The notes under the pieces are model-generated. The model was not told where the DNA came from. It saw nothing but the letters and a program-made list of their open reading frames with translations, and searched no databases. Source: Desulfovibrio sp. Dsv1 (GTDB lineage Bacteria > Desulfobacterota > Desulfovibrionia > Desulfovibrionales > Desulfovibrionaceae). Taken from it: 6,122 nucleotides of DNA. Positions within the stretch are counted from its first letter, which is position 1; every line of letters begins with the position of its first letter. A program made the position numbers and the translations under genes. Shown here piece by piece: positions 1 to 5,394 of this stretch. The stretch lies in NCBI GenBank assembly GCA_000403945.1, contig APFI01000009.1:1-6122 (forward strand). The letters run 5' to 3'.

Positions 1-314
1 TGCACGCGCCTCTACCACCCGAAGGCGGCGCTGAGTCCGGGACGGCCCCCCGCCGTCTCTGGCGCGGCAGACTCGCCGCTGTGGAGGTGGACGCCTTTGT
101 GCTGGAGCCCGTCGTGGTTTCGGCCAAGGGCGAAGTCAGTCCCGAGGCTTTGCCGCCCGTGCGCCTGCCTTGGACGGAAGTGCGCCGGGCCATCCGCATG
201 TATATTTTTCGTCAGCCAGTCAAACCAGGGAAGGGGTCGGGAAAGGCTCCCGGAAAAGGGACCGGCAAAGGTTCCCGCAATTCTCCATGCGGGACGTCAC
301 CTGAAGCCAAATAG
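1..314 (+). CDS. rimP: Ribosome maturation factor RimP, C-terminal part (5' end outside window)
   Basis: The reading frame is open from the left edge (first full codon at base 3) to a TAG at 312-314, so only about the last 103 residues are present. RimP is a cytoplasmic factor needed for maturation of the 30S ribosomal subunit. The segment RRLWRGRLAAVEVDAFVLEP, followed by LPWTEVRRAIRMYIF, resembles the C-terminal SH3-like domain of RimP, in which a beta strand ends in a 'pW..i..A.l...f' pattern. The position directly before nusA is the classical one for rimP and is the strongest support. The GTG at base 81 is internal and not the start. After the domain comes a Gly/Lys-rich tail of about 35 residues with no family counterpart that I know. 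The identification rests on a partial domain plus synteny. Confidence 0.8.
   Translation, partial: HAPLPPEGGAESGTAPRRLWRGRLAAVEVDAFVLEPVVVSAKGEVSPEALPPVRLPWTEVRRAIRMYIFRQPVKPGKGSGKAPGKGTGKGSRNSPCGTSPEAK
228..275 (+). repeat. Four degenerate 12-nt tandem units encoding a GKxx tail in RimP
   Basis: Four in-frame copies of a 12-base unit start at 228, 240, 252 and 264 and encode GKGS, GKAP, GKGT and GKGS. The glycine and lysine codons are kept in each unit while the last two codons vary. The repeat lies downstream of the folded RimP domain and gives a basic, probably disordered tail, which could contact rRNA (inference). Confidence 0.75.
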
Positions 315-342
315 CGATTTTACGCCGCCACGTGCGGCAGCC

Positions 343-347
343 GGAGG
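343..347 (+). promoter_or_regulatory. Ribosome binding site deciding the nusA start
   Basis: GGAGG lies 5 nt before the ATG at 353. It selects this ATG over the in-frame GTG at 332, which would add seven residues that do not look like the NusA N-terminus. A short GC hairpin (GCCGC 324-328 with GCGGC 334-338, 5-nt loop) sits just upstream of the site. Confidence 0.8.
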
Positions 348-352
348 CAGAC

Positions 353-1732
353 ATGAATCTTGAACTCAAAAAGGCCATTGACCAGATCAGCAAGGACAAG
401 GGCCTTGACCGCGACATGCTCATCGACACGCTGGAAGACGCCGTGCGCACTTCGGTGCTGCGCCGTTTCAGCGAGGATATGGACGTGGAAGTGACCTACA
501 ATGACGACACCGGCGACATTGAGGTCTATCAGTTTAAAATCGTGGTGGAAGATGACGACGTGGCCAATGAGGACACCCAGATCGCCTTGGCCGACGCCCG
601 AGAACATGATCCCTCCGTGCAGCTGGACGACGAGATGGGCTTCCGGGTCAAGGTGGAGGATCTGGGACGCATCGCGGCCCAGTCCGCCAAACAGGTCATC
701 ATCCAGCGCATGCGCGACGCCGAGCAGGAAATTATTTACGAGGAATACAAGGACCGCGTGGGCGAAATCGTCTCCGGCATCATTCAGCGCCGTGACAAGG
801 GCGGCTGGGTGGTCAACTTGGGTCGCACCGAGGCCATTCTGCCCCGCGAGGAGCAGATTCCGCGCGAGCATTACAAACGCGGCGACCGCGTGCAGGCCCT
901 GATCATTGAAGTGCGCAAGGAAGGACGCGGCCCGCAGGTGGTCATCTCCCGCGCGCACCGCGACTATATGGCCGCCCTGTTCCGCCGTGAAGTGCCGGAA
1001 GTGGACGACGGCGTGGTGCAGATCATGGGCGTGGCCCGCGATCCCGGTTCCCGCGCCAAGGTGGCCGTGCTCTCGCGCGAGCGGGATGTGGACCCGGTGG
1101 GCGCCTGCGTGGGCGTGCGCGGTTCGCGCATACAGAATATCGTGCAGGAACTGCGCGGCGAGCGCATCGACATTGTGGTCTGGAGCCCGGAAATCGCCAC
1201 TTACGCCCGCAACGCCCTAGCCCCGGCCTTGGTTTCGCGCATTGTGGTGGACGAGGAGGAAAACCTCCTGGAAGTCATCGTGCCCGACGATCAGCTTACC
1301 AACGCCATCGGCCGCAAGGGTCAGAACGTCAAACTGGCCGCACACCTGCTGGGCTGGAAGGTCGATATTTTCACCGAGACCCGCTACAACGATGCCAACG
1401 CCATCGGCCACGGTCTGGAGCAGGTGGCCAGCGTGGCGGAAGTTTCCATCGAGGCCATGCTGGAAGCGGGTTATTCCTCGCTGGACGCGCTGCGTGAAGC
1501 CAGCGACGAGGAACTGGCCGACAAGCTGACCATCAGCGCCTCGCGCATTTCGGATCTGCGTTCCGCCATCAACTTCCTGGCTCCGGTGGTGGAAAGCGCG
1601 CCCGAATCCTCGGATGTGGAACTGGGCCGGACCGGGGACAAGGCAGGAGAGAACGGGGTTCGGGCCGGAACTGAACCCGAAGCGGCACTGGATGCCACGG
1701 AAGACGCCGGGAGCGGCGATGCCGAAAAATAG
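353..1732 (+). CDS. nusA: Transcription termination/antitermination factor NusA
   Basis: NusA binds RNA polymerase and nascent RNA and controls pausing, termination and antitermination, including during rRNA synthesis. The predicted protein has 459 residues. The N-terminal polymerase-binding domain (about 1-125) begins MNLELKKAIDQISKDKGLDR. An S1 domain (about 136-203) begins GEIVSG. KH1 has its GxxG loop as GVRG (254-257) and KH2 as GRKG (320-323). A helix-hairpin-helix/AR-like region spans about 360-410, and an acidic, Glu/Asp-rich tail runs from about 411 to the end. The length is shorter than E. coli NusA (495 residues), and I see only one C-terminal repeat-like region rather than two AR repeats. 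The start is set by a GGAGG site, and the TAG stop lies inside the start region of ylxR. Identity is near certain from domain order and synteny. Confidence 0.97.
   Translation: MNLELKKAIDQISKDKGLDRDMLIDTLEDAVRTSVLRRFSEDMDVEVTYNDDTGDIEVYQFKIVVEDDDVANEDTQIALADAREHDPSVQLDDEMGFRVKVEDLGRIAAQSAKQVIIQRMRDAEQEIIYEEYKDRVGEIVSGIIQRRDKGGWVVNLGRTEAILPREEQIPREHYKRGDRVQALIIEVRKEGRGPQVVISRAHRDYMAALFRREVPEVDDGVVQIMGVARDPGSRAKVAVLSRERDVDPVGACVGVRGSRIQNIVQELRGERIDIVVWSPEIATYARNALAPALVSRIVVDEEENLLEVIVPDDQLTNAIGRKGQNVKLAAHLLGWKVDIFTETRYNDANAIGHGLEQVASVAEVSIEAMLEAGYSSLDALREASDEELADKLTISASRISDLRSAINFLAPVVESAPESSDVELGRTGDKAGENGVRAGTEPEAALDATEDAGSGDAEK
1709..1713 (+). promoter_or_regulatory. Ribosome binding site for ylxR
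   Basis: GGGAG lies 5 nt before the ATG at 1719, inside the end of nusA. It supports this ATG over the in-frame start at 1614, which lies deep inside nusA and would add 35 non-conserved residues. Because ribosomes finishing nusA pass over this site, translational coupling is likely. Confidence 0.7.
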
Positions 1733-2051
1733 GGCCGTCGTCGTGGAGTCGAACGGTGCGGACTGCCGGGAAAGGCCGGAAGAACCGCAAGGGCCGGTGC
1801 GGATGTGCGTGATCTGCCGCCGCCGCTTCGCCAAGGCCGAGCTGAACCGTCACGTGCTGTCAGCGCAGGGAAATTTGAGTATTGACGCGGGAAAAACCAG
1901 ACCGGGCAGGGGCTGGTATGTGTGTTCCGATCCTGTCTGCGAACAGAAATTCGCCAAATACAGGCCCGGTACACGGCGCGCGGCGGCCGTCAAGCGCGGA
2001 ACGCGCGGTACGGCTGGCGACAGCCTTGATAAGGGGGGTAAACATGTCTGA
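1719..2051 (+). CDS. ylxR: YlxR family (DUF448) RNA-binding protein
   Basis: This is a small basic protein of 110 residues between nusA and infB, the standard place for YlxR. Family members are thought to bind RNA; in B. subtilis YlxR has been reported as a nucleoid-associated or regulatory protein. The hallmark segments are visible: RMCVICRRRF at residues 28-37 and a GRGWYVC block at 63-69 followed by C74. C30 and C33 with C69 and C74 form two CxxC/CxxxxC pairs, which might bind a metal (inference). The family usually has a small residue where I32 and W66 sit here. The first ~25 residues and the Lys/Arg-rich tail after residue 80 look disordered. It overlaps nusA by 14 nt and infB by 8 nt. 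Family identity is secure, the molecular role less so. Confidence 0.92.
   Translation: MPKNRAVVVESNGADCRERPEEPQGPVRMCVICRRRFAKAELNRHVLSAQGNLSIDAGKTRPGRGWYVCSDPVCEQKFAKYRPGTRRAAAVKRGTRGTAGDSLDKGGKHV
2031..2038 (+). promoter_or_regulatory. G-run ribosome binding site deciding the infB start
   Basis: AAGGGGGG is followed by a 5-nt spacer and the ATG at 2044. It selects this ATG over an in-frame upstream start at 1882 that lies wholly inside ylxR and would add 54 residues in front of the conserved IF2 N-terminal domain. A small perfect hairpin, GGCTG (2012-2016) with CAGCC (2021-2025) closing a GCGA loop of the GNRA class, lies 5 nt upstream. Confidence 0.8.
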
Positions 2052-4878
2052 AGAAAAAATTAAGATAAAGGATCTCGCCGGAGAGCTCGACGTGCAGTCC
2101 AAAGACATGCTACGCGCTCTGCGTGAACTTGGCATGCCGGCCAAGAGTACGGCCGGTTCCGTGTCCATGGAAGACGCGGCCCGCCTGCGTGGCCATTTCA
2201 CCGGACAAAAGCAGGGCGGGGTGGAGCGCATGGAGGTCCAACCCAATGTCATCGTGCGCCGTCGCCGCAAGGACGCCGAGGCCGCTCCGGCGACCTGCCC
2301 CGAAACTGCAAGCGCGCCCGCAGCTGCCGAGAGCGCTGCCAAAGCCGAAAGGCCGAGGGATGAAGCCGGAACAGACGCCGACGCGCCCGCGCCCAAGCCG
2401 CAGAAAACCGCTCGTGTGGTGGCCGCCGCGCGCGTCATCAGCCGCCCCGGCGACGAAACCACGCGCCCCGTTGCGCCTGCCAAATCCTCCGATCCTGTGG
2501 CACCGGCCGCTCCCGTTTCGGAAGTGAAAACATCCGTTCCCGAGGTTCCGGCCGACGTTCCCCCCGTCGAAGCCCCGGAAAAAAGCGCTAAAACTTCCCG
2601 TCTGGCCCGTCCTGACGCGTCGGCCGTGCCCGAAGGTTCTTCCGCGCCGACCTTACCTCCGAGCTCGGCCGATTCCCATGCCGAAACCGGGCAGGAGGAT
2701 GACTCCGCCGCTGACGTGAACGACGCCGCTGAAGCCGCGCCGCGCCGCGCTTCCCGCTCCGAACCCGCCGCGCCTAGAGTACGGATCATTTCGCGTCCCG
2801 CGTCCGGCTTCCGTCCCGGCAGACCCGGCGAGGGCCTGCGGTCGCCCCGCTCCGGCGCTCCTGCCAAACCCGGCGGTCCGCGTCTTGGTGGCCCCGGCAG
2901 ACCCGGCGGCTTCGGTCAGCCCGCGCCCGTCCAGCCTGCGGACGCCCGCGATGGCCAGAGCAGGAAAAAGCGGCTCAAGGGCCGCCGTACTGTGGATTTC
3001 CAGCAGTGCGATTTCGGTCGCCGTCAGGACGACGACGATTCGCCGCGCATGAACCGGGGCAAGGGACGCCGCAAGGGCGGCAAACCCGTGACGCCCCGGA
3101 CCACGCAGCCCCTGAAGGCCGCCAAGCGCAAGATCCGCGTCACGGAAGCCATCCGTGTGGCGGACATGGCCCATCAGATGGGCCTCAAGGCCAACGAGAT
3201 CATCAAGGTACTCTTCGGCCTGGGCGTGATGGCCACCATCAACCAGTCCCTGGACATCGACACCGCCACGCTGGTGGCCGTCGAATTCGGCTATGAAGTG
3301 GAAAAAGCCGGCTTCTCCGAAGACGACTACCTGTTGCCCAAGGATGCCGACGCTCCCGAAACGCTCAAACCGCGTCCGCCGGTGGTGACCATCATGGGGC
3401 ATGTGGATCACGGCAAAACCTCGCTGCTGGACGCCATCCGCAAGTCCAACGTGACCAGCGGCGAAGCGGGCGGCATCACCCAGCACATCGGCGCCTACCA
3501 TGTGAAGAGCAAGCGCGGCGACATCGTCTTTCTGGATACGCCCGGCCACGAGGCCTTCACGGCCATGCGGGCGCGCGGCGCGCAGGTCACGGACCTGGTC
3601 ATCCTGGTGGTGGCCGCCGACGACGGCGTCATGGAGCAGACCCGCGAGGCCATCAACCACTCGCGCGCTGCCAATGTGCCCATCATGGTAGCCGTAAACA
3701 AGATGGACAAGGCGGGAGCCGACCCGGACCGCGTGCTGCGCGAACTGTCCGAACTGGGCCTACAGCCCGAAGACTGGGGCGGTGAGACCATTGTGGCCAG
3801 GGTTTCGGCCAAGACCCGCGAGGGGCTGGACGAACTGCTGGAAATGGTGGCCCTGCAATCGGAAATCATGGAACTGAAGGCCAACCCGGACAAAGCCGCG
3901 CGAGGCCATATTGTGGAAGCCAAACTGGACAAGGGGCGCGGCCCCATCGCCACGGTCCTGATCCAGGAAGGCACGCTCAAGCAGGGCGACAACTTCGTCT
4001 GCGGCCCCTTCTCGGGCCGCGTGCGCGCCCTGACCAACGATCAGAGCAAAAAAGTCAAGGAGGCCGGGCCGTCCCTGCCTGTGGAAGTGCAGGGCTTTGA
4101 GGGCGTGCCCGAGGCGGGCGAGGAATTCTTTGTGGTGGCCGACGAAAAGCTGGCCCGCCGCATCGCCGATTCCCGCGCGGCCAAGCAGCGCGAACGCGAT
4201 CTGGCCTCCGAGTCCAGGGTCACGCTGGAGACCTTCCTCTCCCAGCGGGCCTCGGACCAGGAAACCCTGACCCTCAACCTGGTGCTCAAGGCTGACATGC
4301 AGGGCAGCCTGGAAGCCATTACCGAGGCTCTGAACAGGCAGAGCACGGACAAGGTGCGTCTCAACGTGGTGCACGGCGGCACCGGCGCCATAACTGAATC
4401 CGACATCCTGCTGGCATCAGCCTCCAAAGCCATCATCATCGGCTTCAACGTGCGTCCCACGTCCAAGATCAAGGACGTGGCCGAGCACGAGAATGTGGAC
4501 ATCCGCTTCTACGACATTATCTACAAGCTCATAGACGACATCAAGAGCGCCATGGCTGGTCTGCTGGCCCCGGTGCAGCGTGAGGTCTATCTGGGCCAGG
4601 CCGAGGTGCGCGACACCTTCAGCGTGCCCAAGGTGGGCGTCATCGCCGGTTCCTATGTGGCTGACGGTAAAATCGCCCGCAATGCGGGGGTGCGGCTGCT
4701 GCGCGGCGGCGTGGTGGTATACACCGGCAAGATTTCGTCGCTCAGGCGCTTCAAGGATGACGCCAAGGAAGTAGTCAAGGGCAATGAGTGTGGCGTGGGC
4801 CTGGAGAACTTCAACGACGTCAAGATCGGCGACATTATCGAAGCCTTTGAGACCGTGGAGGAAGCCGCCACGCTGTAA
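2044..4878 (+). CDS. infB: Translation initiation factor IF-2
   Basis: IF-2 is the GTPase that brings fMet-tRNA to the 30S P site and promotes subunit joining. The 944-residue protein starts with an IF2_N domain (about 4-57). A long Pro/Ala-rich linker follows, with a Gly/Arg/Pro-rich patch at about 254-300. A second IF2_N-like domain lies at about 364-420. The G domain shows every motif: G1 GHVDHGKT (452-459), G2 GGIT (476-479), G3 DTPGH (498-502), G4 NKMD (552-555) and G5 SAK (588-590). An EF-Tu-like domain II (about 622-715), the C1 domain (about 743-806, ADMQGSLEAI and GxGAITESDI signatures) and the fMet-tRNA-binding C2 domain (about 849-936) complete it. All catalytic motifs look intact, including His502 of DTPGH. 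The length is within the normal range for IF-2 proteins with long linkers. It overlaps ylxR by 8 nt. Confidence 0.99.
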   Translation: MSEEKIKIKDLAGELDVQSKDMLRALRELGMPAKSTAGSVSMEDAARLRGHFTGQKQGGVERMEVQPNVIVRRRRKDAEAAPATCPETASAPAAAESAAKAERPRDEAGTDADAPAPKPQKTARVVAAARVISRPGDETTRPVAPAKSSDPVAPAAPVSEVKTSVPEVPADVPPVEAPEKSAKTSRLARPDASAVPEGSSAPTLPPSSADSHAETGQEDDSAADVNDAAEAAPRRASRSEPAAPRVRIISRPASGFRPGRPGEGLRSPRSGAPAKPGGPRLGGPGRPGGFGQPAPVQPADARDGQSRKKRLKGRRTVDFQQCDFGRRQDDDDSPRMNRGKGRRKGGKPVTPRTTQPLKAAKRKIRVTEAIRVADMAHQMGLKANEIIKVLFGLGVMATINQSLDIDTATLVAVEFGYEVEKAGFSEDDYLLPKDADAPETLKPRPPVVTIMGHVDHGKTSLLDAIRKSNVTSGEAGGITQHIGAYHVKSKRGDIVFLDTPGHEAFTAMRARGAQVTDLVILVVAADDGVMEQTREAINHSRAANVPIMVAVNKMDKAGADPDRVLRELSELGLQPEDWGGETIVARVSAKTREGLDELLEMVALQSEIMELKANPDKAARGHIVEAKLDKGRGPIATVLIQEGTLKQGDNFVCGPFSGRVRALTNDQSKKVKEAGPSLPVEVQGFEGVPEAGEEFFVVADEKLARRIADSRAAKQRERDLASESRVTLETFLSQRASDQETLTLNLVLKADMQGSLEAITEALNRQSTDKVRLNVVHGGTGAITESDILLASASKAIIIGFNVRPTSKIKDVAEHENVDIRFYDIIYKLIDDIKSAMAGLLAPVQREVYLGQAEVRDTFSVPKVGVIAGSYVADGKIARNAGVRLLRGGVVVYTGKISSLRRFKDDAKEVVKGNECGVGLENFNDVKIGDIIEAFETVEEAATL
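2815..2908 (+). repeat. Exact 16-nt direct repeat in the IF-2 linker
   Basis: CCCGGCAGACCCGGCG occurs at 2815-2830 and again at 2893-2908. The copies are 78 nt (26 codons) apart, so they are in frame, and encode PGRPGE and PGRPGG. The stretch between is Gly/Pro/Arg-rich. This looks like local duplication in a disordered linker. Confidence 0.8.
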
Positions 4879-4886
4879 CAGGATTT

Positions 4887-4907
4887 GACGCTCGCCGTGC
4901 GGGCGTC
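4887..4907 (+). other. Stable hairpin just after the infB stop
   Basis: GACGCTCGC (4887-4895) can pair fully with GCGGGCGTC (4899-4907), leaving a 3-nt CGT loop. That is nine base pairs with one G-U. It begins 8 nt after the infB stop. It is followed by ACAAGGGGGG, not a T-run, so it is not a standard intrinsic terminator. It could protect or mark the infB 3' end after processing (inference). Confidence 0.6.
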
Positions 4908-4983
4908 ACAAGGGGGGAAAATCCGGAGGGTCAACCCGTTGAACCGTAGCCCCTGCGGCCCTTGGCCCGCGTTGGAGGCGGCC

Positions 4984-5038
4984 CATCGTCAGCGTGACGG
5001 AAATTTTTGCCCGAAGGGCGAAAAAAATCACGCGGATG
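4984..5038 (+). other. Compound imperfect stem-loop before the DUF503 gene
   Basis: Nested complementary segments share one axis. The apical stem is TTTTTGCCC (5004-5012) with GGGCGAAAA (5016-5024) around a GAA loop, nine pairs with one U-G. A middle stem is GCGTGA (4992-4997) with TCACGC (5028-5033). An outer stem is CATC (4984-4987) with GATG (5035-5038). Internal loops separate them. The apical stem is followed by A residues on both strands, so it is not a U-tailed terminator either way. The nesting of three stems suggests a folded RNA. Confidence 0.55.
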
Positions 5039-5097
5039 ACAAGCCCATTCACCCACAGCAGACGCACAATTACCGGCAAAAAAGCAGAATAGTCCCT

Positions 5098-5394
5098 ATG
5101 CCCATGTTCATGGCGGTCCTGACCGTCGAATTCAGCCTGGACGGCAACGACAATCTCAAGGCCAAACGCCGCGTCGCCAACAGTCTGAAGCAAAAGACCC
5201 GTAACAGATTCAACGTGGCCATCGCCGAGGCTGGCACCGAGGACAGCCTCACCCGCCTGCGTCTCGCCGTGGCCTCCATTTCCAACAGCGAACCCCACCT
5301 CCGCAGTCGCATGGACAAATGCGCCCTGATGATGGAAGCTGTCTGCCCTGAGGAGATGGTCGACAGCCAGGTGGAGATTTATGCCGCAGACTGA
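5098..5394 (+). CDS. ylxP: DUF503 family protein (YlxP-like)
   Basis: This is a 98-residue protein with the DUF503 pattern: a short first strand (MFMAVLTVEF), then DNLKAKRRVANSLKQKTRNR, then FNVAIAEAG, and an acidic end (VEIYAAD). The family is a small ferredoxin-like alpha/beta fold regularly found beside infB and rbfA; its biochemical role is not established, although its neighbours point to ribosome assembly or initiation. Three in-frame ATGs at 5098, 5104 and 5110 all precede the conserved core, and none has a recognisable ribosome binding site. I chose 5098 as the longest ATG start. An upstream TTG at 4939 does have GGAGGG 8 nt before it, but would add 53 residues without family resemblance. 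Family call is confident, start is not. It overlaps the next gene by 14 nt. Confidence 0.88.
   Translation: MPMFMAVLTVEFSLDGNDNLKAKRRVANSLKQKTRNRFNVAIAEAGTEDSLTRLRLAVASISNSEPHLRSRMDKCALMMEAVCPEEMVDSQVEIYAAD
5373..5376 (+). promoter_or_regulatory. Ribosome binding site for the DHH phosphoesterase gene
   Basis: GGAG within GGTGGAG lies 4 nt before the ATG at 5381, inside the end of the DUF503 gene. Together with the 14-nt gene overlap it supports this start and translational coupling. Confidence 0.65.

Larger units (their letters stand above)
4879..5097 (+). other. Hairpin-rich intergenic region between infB and DUF503 gene
   Basis: This is the only gap above 40 nt in an otherwise tightly packed operon. 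It holds several self-complementary segments (4887-4907, 4929-4945, and a compound one at 4984-5038). It also has two Shine-Dalgarno-like runs that do not precede an ATG: AAGGGGGG at 4910-4917 and GGAGGG at 4925-4930. The DUF503 frame is open throughout (from a TTG at 4885), but the translated sequence looks non-conserved and uses rare codons such as ATA, AGA and AGG near its end. No U-tailed terminator, tRNA or convincing promoter was found. It may be a structured internal leader, an mRNA processing site or a remnant of lost sequence. Confidence 0.6.

Noticed and set aside
81..314. Independent small gene starting at GTG 81
   Set aside because: The same frame is open to the left edge and the upstream residues continue the RimP-like domain, so this is an internal codon of rimP.
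320..958. - strand open frame of 212 codons opposite nusA
   Set aside because: Antisense to the unmistakable NusA N-terminal and S1 domains, with no supporting RBS or family features.
1860..2867. Long open frame on the - strand (335 codons) opposite ylxR/infB
   Set aside because: It is antisense to clear ylxR and IF-2 coding sequence, has low-complexity Ala/Ser/Gly composition and matches no family I recognise. Such shadows are common in GC-rich genes.
2653..3660. Second long - strand open frame (335 codons) opposite infB
   Set aside because: It covers conserved IF-2 linker and G domain. Its His/Gly/Ala-rich translation is the typical reverse-frame image of GC-rich coding DNA.
4885..4913. 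TTGACG as a -35 box for an internal promoter
   Set aside because: The sequence about 17 nt downstream is ACAAGG, with no -10 resemblance, and the region is part of a GC hairpin.
5004..5027. Intrinsic terminator on either strand
   Set aside because: The GCCC-GAA-GGGC stem is followed by A residues on the + strand and also by A residues when read on the - strand, so a U-tail is missing in both directions.
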